From NCBI GenBank assembly GCA_023459795.1, contig JAEWSP010000001.1, forward strand, positions 18,882 to 82,881: a DNA stretch of 64,000 nucleotides, given 5' to 3'. The stretch comes from Bacillota bacterium. GTDB lineage: Bacteria > Bacillota_I > Bacilli_A > RFN20 > CAG-288. A program made the translations under genes and the position numbers. This document shows, piece by piece, positions 16,770 through 25,276 of this stretch (position 1 is the stretch's first letter; every line of letters begins with the position of its first letter). Under the pieces are notes generated by a model, which saw only the letters and a list, made by a program, of their open reading frames with translations, was not told the DNA's origin and ran no database searches.

Positions 16770-17937
16770 GGTTCTCTCCTTTCTGCCCGCTAAGGGCAAG
16801 ACCTTTGACTAGGCTCTTCCGGTTCTTATCTTCCGTCTTCTCTTCTGCTTTGTTCCGTTTGGTAGGAAGCTTCAAAGTATCGGTATTTCCTTTGCCTTCC
16901 GGAGCGGCTGTCACATCGATCTTTCCTTCATCCTGGAGTTCCTTGATGGCATTCCAGCAGCTGACGGAATGGTCTTTGCTTAGCTCGATCTGTTCCGGAT
17001 AAACATCCGTGCAGATATGCATGCACTTCGAGCAGCGGGGAGAGAAGGAGCAGCCCTTCGGAAGGTCGAGGAGGTTTACCGGGTTCCCCTTGATCGGCTC
17101 CAGTTCCTGATCCTGAAGGGTAGGGACGGATTTGATCAGTCCCTTCGTATATTCATGTTTCGGATTGTAGAAGATCTCATCTGTGCTTCCGCGTTCGACG
17201 ATCCTTCCGGCATACATGACATCGACTTCATCGGCAATCTGGGCGATAACGCCAAGATCGTGGGTGACGATGATGATGCCCATTCCGAACTTCTTCTGAA
17301 GGGACTTCAGCAGGTCGATGATCTGGGCCTGGATGGTGACATCCAAAGCAGTCGTCGGTTCATCCGCAATCAGAAGGTCAGGCTTCATGACCAGAGCCAT
17401 AGCAATCATGACACGCTGGAGCATTCCTCCGGAGTGCTCGAACGGATACTGCTTCATACGCTTCTCCGGATCGTTGAAGCCGACCAGTTTCAGCATCTCC
17501 ACGGACTGCTTGTAGGCTTCCTTCTTCGAAATATCCTTGTTATGGGTACGGATGGCTTCGATCAGCTGGTTTCCGACCGTATAGACCGGATTAAGGCCGG
17601 ACATAGGATCCTGGAAGATGATGGCGATACGGTCGCCTCTGATCTTCCGCATCTCTTTTTCGGAAAGACCGATCAGTTCCTTTCCGCAGAAACGGATGCT
17701 TCCGGAATCGATGTGGCCGTTCTTGTCGAGGATCTGCATGATGGAATAGTTGGAGACGGATTTTCCGGATCCGGATTCTCCGACGATCCCGAGGATTCCT
17801 CCTTTCTTAAGGGAAAAGGAGACACCGTTGACGGCATCCACCTTGCCGGCCATGATATCGAAGGAAACATGCAGGTTCTTGACAACCAGCATCGGTTCCT
17901 CTTCCTTCACGTCCTTGGCATTCATGTTTTCCGCCAT
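16756..17937 (-). CDS. oppD: oligopeptide ABC transporter ATPase OppD
   Basis: This 393-residue ATPase starts at ATG 17937 with GGAG upstream. It has Walker A GESGSGKSV (residues ~54-62), Q-loop IFQDPMSGLNPV, signature HSGGMLQR (His-Ser-Gly-Gly, the usual OppD form), Walker B LLIADEPTTALD and switch His THDLG. The C-terminus carries the cluster motif CSFSPRCSKCMHIC and an extended charged tail of about 60 residues. It acts with OppF on the cytoplasmic face of OppBC. Confidence 0.95.
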   Translation of the reverse strand: MAENMNAKDVKEEEPMLVVKNLHVSFDIMAGKVDAVNGVSFSLKKGGILGIVGESGSGKSVSNYSIMQILDKNGHIDSGSIRFCGKELIGLSEKEMRKIRGDRIAIIFQDPMSGLNPVYTVGNQLIEAIRTHNKDISKKEAYKQSVEMLKLVGFNDPEKRMKQYPFEHSGGMLQRVMIAMALVMKPDLLIADEPTTALDVTIQAQIIDLLKSLQKKFGMGIIIVTHDLGVIAQIADEVDVMYAGRIVERGSTDEIFYNPKHEYTKGLIKSVPTLQDQELEPIKGNPVNLLDLPKGCSFSPRCSKCMHICTDVYPEQIELSKDHSVSCWNAIKELQDEGKIDVTAAPEGKGNTDTLKLPTKRNKAEEKTEDKNRKSLVKGLALSGQKGENHEEK

Positions 17938-17976
17938 AACCGTTTCTCCTTTTCTTCCGGCACTTGCCGGAAAAGA

Positions 17977-19047
17977 CTATTTTGCAAGCTTCGGATCGAA
18001 CGAATCCCTAAGTCCGTCTCCCAACAGGTTAAGAGCAAGGACGATGAGGCAGATGAGGAAGGCAGGGAGCAGGAGCTGATAGAGCTTGTCGCTGTACATG
18101 ATGGTTCCTTCTGCATCCGCACATAAGGAGCCTAAGGATGGCATAGGAGCATTGACTCCAAGTCCTAGATAGGAGAGGAAGGATTCCGTGAAGATAGCAC
18201 TAGGAATCTGCAACGCAGCACTGACGATGATGACGGACATGGCATTCGGAAGAAGATGCTTCCGGATGATCCACCATCCTCCGGCACCGCTAGCCTTGGC
18301 GGCAAGGACGAAGTCCTCCTGCTTGAGGGTGAGGACCTGTCCTCTGACAAGACGTGCCATTCCGACCCAGTAGAGAAGACCGAAGACGATGAAGATGGAG
18401 ATCATTCCTGAGCCTAATGTTGTCACAAAGGTATTCGTAGAATCCCCTAGGACAATCTTCAGTACGGAAGAGAGAAGGATGATGATGAGAAGATCCGGAA
18501 TGGAATAAATGACATCGACTATCCGCATCATGATCAGGTCGACTTTGCCTCCGAAGTACCCGGAGACTGCACCATAGACGGAACCGATGAGGAGGACGAT
18601 GATGGAAGCGAAGAAGCCGACAGTCAGTGAGACCCTGGCTCCGTAGATGACACGGATGAAGTAGTCTCTGCCGCCGGAATCAGTTCCGAAGATATGAGGA
18701 ACCAGTTTCGCGCCGTTGGCAATCAGTTCCTTCTCCGTATTGGACCAGTGGAAAGGGCGGAGGTTGTTGAAGGTGCCATCGCTGACTCCGTAAGTGATTC
18801 TAAGCTGCTCGGAATAGGAATACGGCCAGAAGATCGGGATGAAGATAACAGCAAGGATCAGAAGGATGACGAAGATTCCAGAGACCATAGCCACCGGGTT
18901 CTTGCTGAACCGCTTCATGGAATCATGGAAGAAAGTAGTCGGTTTACGGAAGACGTTCTGCTTTTCCTTTTCTTCCTTCGAGGAAGGGAGGAAACGGGAA
19001 TAGTCGATCTGGAGGGAGAGCGGGTTCTTCTTGAAATTGCCAATCAT
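17977..19047 (-). CDS. oppC: oligopeptide ABC transporter permease OppC
   Basis: The 356-residue membrane protein starts at ATG 19047 behind a GGAGG site. It has a cytoplasmic N-terminal region of about 60 residues, a first TM helix (AMVSGIFVILLILAVIFIPIF), an extracellular loop, and then five TM helices of the BPD_transp_1 domain. The EAA loop is seen as LAAKASGAGGWWIIRKHLLPN. It is 15 bases after oppB and 39 bases before oppD. OppB and OppC form the channel. Confidence 0.95.
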   Translation of the reverse strand: MIGNFKKNPLSLQIDYSRFLPSSKEEKEKQNVFRKPTTFFHDSMKRFSKNPVAMVSGIFVILLILAVIFIPIFWPYSYSEQLRITYGVSDGTFNNLRPFHWSNTEKELIANGAKLVPHIFGTDSGGRDYFIRVIYGARVSLTVGFFASIIVLLIGSVYGAVSGYFGGKVDLIMMRIVDVIYSIPDLLIIILLSSVLKIVLGDSTNTFVTTLGSGMISIFIVFGLLYWVGMARLVRGQVLTLKQEDFVLAAKASGAGGWWIIRKHLLPNAMSVIIVSAALQIPSAIFTESFLSYLGLGVNAPMPSLGSLCADAEGTIMYSDKLYQLLLPAFLICLIVLALNLLGDGLRDSFDPKLAK

Positions 19048-19062
19048 GTTCCTGCCTCCTTT

Positions 19063-19986
19063 CTAGTCCAGCTCGACCTTCGGATTAAGGACCTTGTAAA
19101 GGATATCGGTAAGGAGGAGCATGAAGACCATGATGTAGGTGAGGAATACAGTTGTACCCATGATGAGGGGATAATCCCTATTCGTAATAGACTCGACGAA
19201 TTTCCGGCCGATTCCAGGGATGGAGAAGATCTGTTCGACAACGAGGGAGCCAGTGATGATATAAGCGAATTCCGGTCCGACATAAGTCAAGACCGGCGTA
19301 AGGGAATTCCGAAGGGCATGCTTGAAGAGGACTTTCGAATTGGATAATCCCTTGGCCCGGGCAGTACGGATGTAGTCCTGGTTGAGAACATCCAAAGTAG
19401 AGGAACGGGTAAGCCTGGTGATATAGGCGGCAGGATAGAGCGACAAAGTGACAATCGGAAGAACCAGTCCTCCCGGCTTTGTGCCAAGCGTCGGGAACCA
19501 CTTGAGGTTGATGGCGAAGACGAGAAGAAGGAGGAAGGCGATGACGAAGCTAGGCATAGCGACAGACGCGGTGGATAGGACCATGATCAGTCTGTCGCCC
19601 AATTTATTCTGGTGGGTAGCGGCAAGGGAGCCGAGGAAGACACCGACAACGATGGAAACAAGAAGTGCGATAATACCGATTTCTGCCGAAACCGGGAAAG
19701 TCGTCTGGATAATCTCATTGACCGGCCTTGCATCCTTGATGGAGTAGCCAAAGTTCCAAATCAGGGAATTCTTGAGGTAGTTCAGGTACTGCTGACCGAC
19801 AGGAAGGTCGAGCCCGTAAAGCTTGTTGAGCTGGGCAAGGACTTCCGGGGAAGGAGACTTCTCGGAAAGGAAAGGTCCGCCCGGGATTGCCTGCATAGCC
19901 CAGAACGTAATCGTGATGACGCAGAAAATCGTAACGACCGCCATCAGGATCCGCTTCAGGATATATTTGACAAATTTTCCGTTCAT
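19063..19986 (-). CDS. oppB: oligopeptide ABC transporter permease OppB
   Basis: The 307-residue permease has a first TM helix (ILMAVVTIFCVITITFWAM) followed by PGGPF, typical of OppB/DppB, and a BPD_transp_1 domain. The EAA loop is TARAKGLSNSKVLFKHALRNSL. The ending VLNPKVELD is a conserved OppB/DppB end. It is the first gene of the minus-strand opp operon, and GGAGAAAG precedes the ATG. Confidence 0.95.
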   Translation of the reverse strand: MNGKFVKYILKRILMAVVTIFCVITITFWAMQAIPGGPFLSEKSPSPEVLAQLNKLYGLDLPVGQQYLNYLKNSLIWNFGYSIKDARPVNEIIQTTFPVSAEIGIIALLVSIVVGVFLGSLAATHQNKLGDRLIMVLSTASVAMPSFVIAFLLLLVFAINLKWFPTLGTKPGGLVLPIVTLSLYPAAYITRLTRSSTLDVLNQDYIRTARAKGLSNSKVLFKHALRNSLTPVLTYVGPEFAYIITGSLVVEQIFSIPGIGRKFVESITNRDYPLIMGTTVFLTYIMVFMLLLTDILYKVLNPKVELD

Positions 19987-20371
19987 AAGACTTTCTCCTT
20001 TCCTTGAGAAGGGGTGGTAAAAGCCATCTCTTCCCTTGGTATCCTCGTTTCGGCATCAATGCTGCTGCTTTTAGGGGAAGTGAATACTAATTTAGATTTT
20101 GGCATAAGCAAGTGCAAGGGAAGAGCAGGGAATAGAAGAAGACACCCCATGTTAAGCGCTTCCAATTTATATGTTTTTCCACCATAGAAAAGACTTCTGA
20201 GGTATTTCCTGTTCTTTTCCTATAAGAATAGGGTTAAAGAAAATATGAAAATACAGCATTTCTAATTTTCTTATGATATTTCGTAATTTTTCCCATTTAA
20301 GAGGAAGAATTAGATATTGCTTTCTGTAAAAGAAACTATGTTACCGCTTTCTATGATTTTGTACCATATAA
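19987..20371 (-). promoter_or_regulatory. opp operon promoter region with cre-like site
   Basis: This AT-rich region has no supported gene. On the minus strand a TATAAA -10 (20166-20171) is followed directly by TGGAAGCGCTTAAC (20151-20164). That matches the first 11 positions of the cre consensus and overlaps the expected transcription start, a typical place for CcpA repression. The leader would be about 170 bases; I saw no riboswitch-like structure in it. A second A/T-rich stretch at 20210-20350 could hold further promoters. Confidence 0.45.
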
Positions 20372-20401
20372 AAAACTCTCCGCCTCCAGGCAGAGAGTTT
20401 T
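20372..20401 (-). terminator. terminator of the CmpB-type membrane gene
   Basis: Interrupted stem AAAACTCTC-GCCT/AGGC-GAGAGTTTT followed on the minus strand by TTTTTT. The stem overlaps the stop codon of the gene at 20400. Confidence 0.85.
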
Positions 20402-21074
20402 AGATTTCCTTTTTCTTATTCTGATCCGGAAACTTGGCATTCGGGAAGTGGATGGACATATAGTGGTCGTTGCACTTGTCGTCGATGAGGCGGCCAAGCG
20501 GAGTCTTCGGTGGAATCTTGTCATGTCTTTTCTGGTGCCGGACCATCACCATCAAAGTGAAGATCAGATCCAGGATTACATAGGATCCCACTGCCAGAAG
20601 CGTCGCATGGTAGCAAAGAGCATGGTAAGAAGTATCCAGGAAATAGGGATTGATGACATTGGCAACAAGCGGAATATAGAAGAAGTAGACGGAAACCATG
20701 CCTAGTATTCCCCATAGGAGCATGATCGGAACAGTCGTCTTCCCGCCGATATTGAGAATCCGTCCGGAGTAGTCCCAGCTTTTCGTATGGCAGATCCATC
20801 TTTCGAGGCTAGCGACCGTATACTCGGCAACTCCGCCAAGAAGAGCGGAGACGAAGTAGACGGCAAACGGGTGGGTCCAGATAAAGGACAGGACGAGGCA
20901 GACCAGCACTCCCCCGCATCCGTATACGAAATTGAACGGAGTCGTAACGGACCCGTTGGACATCACAAAACGGTGTTCTCGGACAAGGTAGAGAATCGTT
21001 TCGTACAGATTCCCGACAAGCCCCATAAGGAGGTAAATCAGGATCAGATTGTAACCATGATCAAGAAGTGACAT
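20400..21074 (-). CDS. CmpB-type membrane protein (putative ABC transporter type IV, PF06541-like)
   Basis: The 224-residue protein has about five or six TM helices. It carries the family core GGVAEYTVASLERW...WDYSGR...NIGGKTTVPIMLLWG (residues ~80-125), in which WDYS and N-x-x-G-x-x-x-x-P are the usual signature. Many Firmicutes genomes carry one or several copies. Transport has been suggested but the function is not established. It has its own terminator and lies just downstream of the tRNA-Gly gene on the same strand. The C-terminal tail is hydrophilic and basic. Confidence 0.75.
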   Translation of the reverse strand: MSLLDHGYNLILIYLLMGLVGNLYETILYLVREHRFVMSNGSVTTPFNFVYGCGGVLVCLVLSFIWTHPFAVYFVSALLGGVAEYTVASLERWICHTKSWDYSGRILNIGGKTTVPIMLLWGILGMVSVYFFYIPLVANVINPYFLDTSYHALCYHATLLAVGSYVILDLIFTLMVMVRHQKRHDKIPPKTPLGRLIDDKCNDHYMSIHFPNAKFPDQNKKKEI

Positions 21075-21124
21075 ACAAGGAAATTATACGCTATAAGAAA
21101 GGAAACAAAAAGGAAACGAAAAAC

Positions 21125-21149
21125 AAAAAACGCTCCCCTTAGGGGAGCG
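21125..21149 (-). terminator. terminator after tRNA-Gly (end of the rplK-rpoC-tRNA unit)
   Basis: The stem CGCTCCCC/GGGGAGCG (21131-21149) is followed on the minus strand by TTTTTTG (A-run at 21125-21130). It lies 11 bases beyond the tRNA 3' end. Confidence 0.9.
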
Positions 21150-21160
21150 TGGTTTTCTTT

Positions 21161-21234
21161 TGGAGCGGCCAACGGGAATCGGACCCGCGTCATCTCCTTG
21201 GGAAGGAGAGGTTCTGCCACTGAATTATGGCCGC
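21161..21234 (-). tRNA. tRNA-Gly (anticodon CCC)
   Basis: Reading the minus strand, the 7-base acceptor GCGGCCA/TGGCCGC is perfect and CCA is encoded at 21161-21163. The anticodon stem TCTCC/GGAGA closes the loop TTCCCAA, giving anticodon CCC. Two oddities are seen. The T-loop is TCCGATT, with C where U55 (pseudouridine) is nearly invariant. The D-stem ATTC/GAAC has an A-C mismatch at 10-25. It may be a functional but atypical isoacceptor for GGG, or a decaying one; other tRNA-Gly species could cover GGG. Confidence 0.9.
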
Positions 21235-21238
21235 AGTA

Positions 21239-21270
21239 CCGGAAAGCATTATATCGCAAATGCTTTCCGG
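21239..21270 (-). other. rpoC-tRNA spacer hairpin containing a TATAAT
   Basis: A 12-base inverted repeat (CCGGAAAGCATT / AATGCTTTCCGG) lies between the rpoC stop and the tRNA. On the minus strand the loop region reads GATATAAT, so a -10 box could start a separate tRNA transcript. The hairpin could instead guide processing of the rpoC-tRNA transcript. It has no T-run. Confidence 0.45.
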
Positions 21271-21278
21271 AGGAATTC

Positions 21279-24200
21279 CTACTTTTCGAATTCGGACGGA
21301 GTAGACGGAGCCATTTCGGAGAGAACAGGAGCGGAAGGAGCAACGGCCTGGCCGTCATCCCCGACTTCCGTCTCGTCTTCCGGAGGAAGAAGCGGCTTGA
21401 GGCCGGTTCCAGCCGGAATAAGCTTACCAAGCATGACATTTTCCTTGAGGCCGGAAAGATGATCGATCTTACCCTTGATAGCCGCATCGGTAAGGACACG
21501 GGTGGTCTCCTGGAAGGAAGCGGCAGAGAGGAAGGATTCCGTATCGAGAGCAGACTTCGTGATACCCATGATGATCGGGCGTCCGACAGCCGGCTTTCCG
21601 CCATGCTGCAGAGGCTTTTCGTTGGCCTGAGTGAAGGTGACATCGACGACTCTCTGTCCCGGAAGGAATGGAGCATCGCCCGGATTGACGATGAGAAGAC
21701 GGTTCGTCATCTGACGGATGATGATTTCGAGATGCTTATCAGCAATATCGATACCGTTTCCGCCGTAGACGGCCTTGACTTCCCGGAGGATGTAATTGCG
21801 GGTAGTGCCAAGATCCGTGCACTCCAGGAGTGCCTTAGGATCGATGTGGCCCTTGGTCAGAGCCTGGCCAGCCTTGACAACCTGTCCCTGCTTTACAGCC
21901 GGAACACTGTTCGGATAGGAAGTGTACTCCTTGTCGCCATCGACATCATTGTGGATGGTGAAGACATGACGGAGTCCGCTTTCTTCGATCTTCGTAACCG
22001 TTCCGCCGATCTCGGTGATGGCAGAAAGGTCCTTAGCCTTCGGAGTTCTGACTTCCAGAAGTTCCTGGACACGCGGAAGACCGGTAGTAATATCCTTCTG
22101 ACCGGCAACACCGCCGGTGTGGAAGTTCTTCAGAGTAAGCTGAGTACCAGGTTCACCGATACTCTGGGCAGCCATGATACCGACGACATCGCCGATTTCG
22201 GCAGTCTTTCCGGTTGCAAGGTTACGTCCATAGCAGTGGATGCAGACTCCATCCTTGCTTTCGCAGGTGAGGATGGAACGGATCTCGACTTCCGTGATTC
22301 CGGCATCGACAATCTTCTTGGCGATGTTTTCATCCATCATCGTGTTTCCGGCAGCGATGACTTCTCCGGTCTTCGGATCCACAACATCATGCATCGTGTA
22401 ACGGCCGACAAGGCGGGAATAGAGGGAAGAGATAAGATCGCCATCATCGCTTCTCAGGTCGCTGACAATCAGTCCGTGGTCGCAGTGGCAGTCTTCCTCG
22501 CGGACGATAACAGAATGCGAGACATCGACAAGCTTTCTGGTAAGGTAGCCGGAGTCGGCAGTCTTCAGGGCGGTATCGGAACCGTTCTTACGGGTGCCGT
22601 GAGTGGAAGTGAAGTATTCGGAGACGGAGAGACCTTCGGAGTAGCAGTCCGTGACCGGGACTTCGATAGAGCGGCCGGTGGCATCGAGCATAGCGCCCTT
22701 CATACCGATCAGCTGCATGTAGTTATCCTTACTACCTCTGGCGCCCGATTCCATCATCATGAACATCGGGTTGCGCGGCTCTTCAAGCATACGCTTGGAA
22801 AGCATCTCGTTCATAGGCTTGGACTTGACAGCGTTCCAGGTATCGATAACGGCATTGTGGCGCTCTTCATCCGTGTAGAACCCGAGTTCGGCGTGTTCGT
22901 TGATCTCCTTGACTCTGGCATAAGCATCATCGTAGAGCTTGTTTCTGCCTTCGAGCGGTTCCATATCGCTGAGGGAGATGGTGAGACCGGACTTGGTGCA
23001 GTAGTCGAAGCCCTGGTTCTTGAAGGCATCCATGATGTTGGCAGTCTTGTCGGCACCGAAGTACCGGAAGACGTGATCCATCATGACATTGATGCCCTTC
23101 TTGTCGATAGGCTTGCGGAGAGGCATGAGCTTGACGTACTCGACGAACGGATTGAAGTCATCGCCTTCCTTGAACTTCTTGGCGGCGACAACAGCATCAT
23201 AGCAGTCCTTGAGGCTTACGAAATCCGATTCCGGAGTAGCGAAGAAGTTGGCTTCGTAATCCGAATTGGCAGTCTTTGCTCCACGGAACGGAAAGTTGAT
23301 GAACGGGAAGTTGTCCGGGAAGATCTTGTTGAAGATAAGCTTGCCGGTAGTGGTGAGAAGGTAGGTAGACTTCTGGCGCTTGCTGAAACAGGTCTTGCCA
23401 AGGGTATCGCCAGGAACGTAGATACGGGTGCGGAGGGAGATCTTGTGGTTCTGATAGGCAAGGATTGCCGTATCCGGATCGGAGAAGACCTTTCCTTCGT
23501 ACTTCTCATAAGTCTTGTAACGGTTCACCATTTCGGTGTCGTTATGGGCCTTGAAGTAGTTGGCATACATCTCATCAATCTTCTGGTCGTCTTCCAGGGT
23601 GAGATAGTAGTTTCCGAAGATCATATCCTGAGAAGGAACGCAGATAGGCTTACCATCGGAAGGCTTGAGGATGTTGTGGTTGGCAAGCATGAGGGTAAGA
23701 GCTTCGGCCTGGGCCTGACGGGAAAGCGGCACATGGACAGCCATCTGGTCGCCATCGAAATCGGCGTTGAATCCAGGGCAGACAAGCGGATGGAGACGGA
23801 TAGCCTTGCCGCCGATAAGGATCGGACGGAAGGCCTGAATGCCAAGACGGTGAAGAGTAGGAGCACGGTTCAGAAGAACCGGATGATCCTTGACGATCTT
23901 CTCGATGGCATCATAGACACGCGGATCGTTGACAGCGATAAGCTCATCGGCCTGTCTCTGGCTGGTGACGCCGCTGGTCGGATCGGAAGTAAGGGCATGG
24001 GCGATGAACGGACGGAAAAGCTGGACAGCCATTTCCCGCGGAAGACCGCACTCATCCATATTAAGGGTCGGACCGACAGCAATGACGGAACGGCCGGAGT
24101 AATCGACACGCTTGCCGAGCAGGTTCTGACGGAACCGGCCCTGCTTGCCCTTGAGGGCAGAGCTTAAGGACTTGAGGATGTTGCCGTTGATGCTGGTAGA

Positions 24201-25262
24201 AGGCTTGTTTCTTCTCTCGTTATCGATCAAAGCATCGACCGCTTCCTGAAGCATACGCTTTTCGTTGAGAAGGATAACACTCGGAGCATGCTCCTCGATT
24301 TCCCTCTTGAGACGGTTATTCTTGATGATGACCTGACGATAAAGATCGTTGAGGTCGGAGGTGGCATAACGGCCGCCATCGAGCTGCATCATCGGGCGGA
24401 GATCCGGCGGAATGACAGGAAGAGTGGTAAGGATCATCCATTCCGGCTTGACGGAAGACTTCTTAAAGGACTGAAGGACATCCAGACGCTTGATGGCCTT
24501 GATTCTCTTCTGGTTCTTATCGCCGACGCTTTCCTTGAGCTCTTCGATAACCTTGGCGATTTCGGCGTCAAGATCGATTTCCTTGAGCAGCTGGAGAGCA
24601 GCTTCGGCACCGATACCGAACTGGGCACCGGTATAACGGGTAACGTATTTGCCGACCGTGAAGAAATCGAACGGCTGGCTAGGCTTCTTCATCTTGCTGG
24701 CGAAATCAAGACCGCGGACATATTCCGGATCCGTATCCGCAAGCTTTCCGGAAGTAAGGATCTCGGTTTCAATCACCTGGGCGAAAGTCTCGCGGGCAGT
24801 TCTCTCATCGAGAACCTGGCGGTACTTAAGGACCTTGGAGATACCCGGATTCATGACAACGTGGGAAACGAAATAGATGACTTCCTCAAGCGACTTCGGA
24901 GGAATGCCGAGAACAAGACCCATCTTGGACGGGCTGCCCTTTACAAACCAGATGTGGGCGCAGGGGAAAGCGAGCTTGATGTAGCCCATCCGCTCACGGC
25001 GGACGGCCTTGAGGGTAACCTCAACGCCGCAGCGTTCGCAGACCTTGCCGGCAAAGGAAGACTTCTTGTATTTGCCGCAGTGGCACTCATAGTCCTTGAC
25101 CGGACCAAAGATCTTCTCGCAGAAGAGTCCATCCGGTTCCGGCTTCTGGGAGCGGTAGTTGATGGTTTCCGGCTTGGTGACTTCGCCTCTTCCCCACTTC
25201 GTAATCTGCTCCGGGGATGCCAGAGAGATCTTGATGTAATTCAAATCATTCAATTCAAACAT
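21279..25262 (-). CDS. rpoC: DNA-directed RNA polymerase subunit beta'
   Basis: The 1327-residue beta' subunit starts at ATG 25262 with GGAGGA upstream. The N-terminal zinc site is seen as CHCGKY...CERCGVEV (residues ~60-80). The active-site NADFDGDQMAVH is present (~450). The second zinc cluster is DCHCDHG...LTCESKDGVCIHCYG. The trigger-loop and bridge-helix region (GARGSKDNYMQLIGMKG) is intact. No large lineage insertion is evident. It follows rpoB by 14 bases. The C-terminal tail is acidic and Pro-rich. Confidence 0.98.
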   Translation of the reverse strand: MFELNDLNYIKISLASPEQITKWGRGEVTKPETINYRSQKPEPDGLFCEKIFGPVKDYECHCGKYKKSSFAGKVCERCGVEVTLKAVRRERMGYIKLAFPCAHIWFVKGSPSKMGLVLGIPPKSLEEVIYFVSHVVMNPGISKVLKYRQVLDERTARETFAQVIETEILTSGKLADTDPEYVRGLDFASKMKKPSQPFDFFTVGKYVTRYTGAQFGIGAEAALQLLKEIDLDAEIAKVIEELKESVGDKNQKRIKAIKRLDVLQSFKKSSVKPEWMILTTLPVIPPDLRPMMQLDGGRYATSDLNDLYRQVIIKNNRLKREIEEHAPSVILLNEKRMLQEAVDALIDNERRNKPSTSINGNILKSLSSALKGKQGRFRQNLLGKRVDYSGRSVIAVGPTLNMDECGLPREMAVQLFRPFIAHALTSDPTSGVTSQRQADELIAVNDPRVYDAIEKIVKDHPVLLNRAPTLHRLGIQAFRPILIGGKAIRLHPLVCPGFNADFDGDQMAVHVPLSRQAQAEALTLMLANHNILKPSDGKPICVPSQDMIFGNYYLTLEDDQKIDEMYANYFKAHNDTEMVNRYKTYEKYEGKVFSDPDTAILAYQNHKISLRTRIYVPGDTLGKTCFSKRQKSTYLLTTTGKLIFNKIFPDNFPFINFPFRGAKTANSDYEANFFATPESDFVSLKDCYDAVVAAKKFKEGDDFNPFVEYVKLMPLRKPIDKKGINVMMDHVFRYFGADKTANIMDAFKNQGFDYCTKSGLTISLSDMEPLEGRNKLYDDAYARVKEINEHAELGFYTDEERHNAVIDTWNAVKSKPMNEMLSKRMLEEPRNPMFMMMESGARGSKDNYMQLIGMKGAMLDATGRSIEVPVTDCYSEGLSVSEYFTSTHGTRKNGSDTALKTADSGYLTRKLVDVSHSVIVREEDCHCDHGLIVSDLRSDDGDLISSLYSRLVGRYTMHDVVDPKTGEVIAAGNTMMDENIAKKIVDAGITEVEIRSILTCESKDGVCIHCYGRNLATGKTAEIGDVVGIMAAQSIGEPGTQLTLKNFHTGGVAGQKDITTGLPRVQELLEVRTPKAKDLSAITEIGGTVTKIEESGLRHVFTIHNDVDGDKEYTSYPNSVPAVKQGQVVKAGQALTKGHIDPKALLECTDLGTTRNYILREVKAVYGGNGIDIADKHLEIIIRQMTNRLLIVNPGDAPFLPGQRVVDVTFTQANEKPLQHGGKPAVGRPIIMGITKSALDTESFLSAASFQETTRVLTDAAIKGKIDHLSGLKENVMLGKLIPAGTGLKPLLPPEDETEVGDDGQAVAPSAPVLSEMAPSTPSEFEK

Positions 25263-25276
25263 GAAGCGCTCCTCCT

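Noticed and set aside
21198..24167. A 989-codon open frame on the plus strand antisense to rpoC, and similar long ones opposite rpoB
   Set aside because: These mirror the codon bias of the conserved rpoC/rpoB genes on the other strand, have no ribosome sites and encode no recognisable protein.
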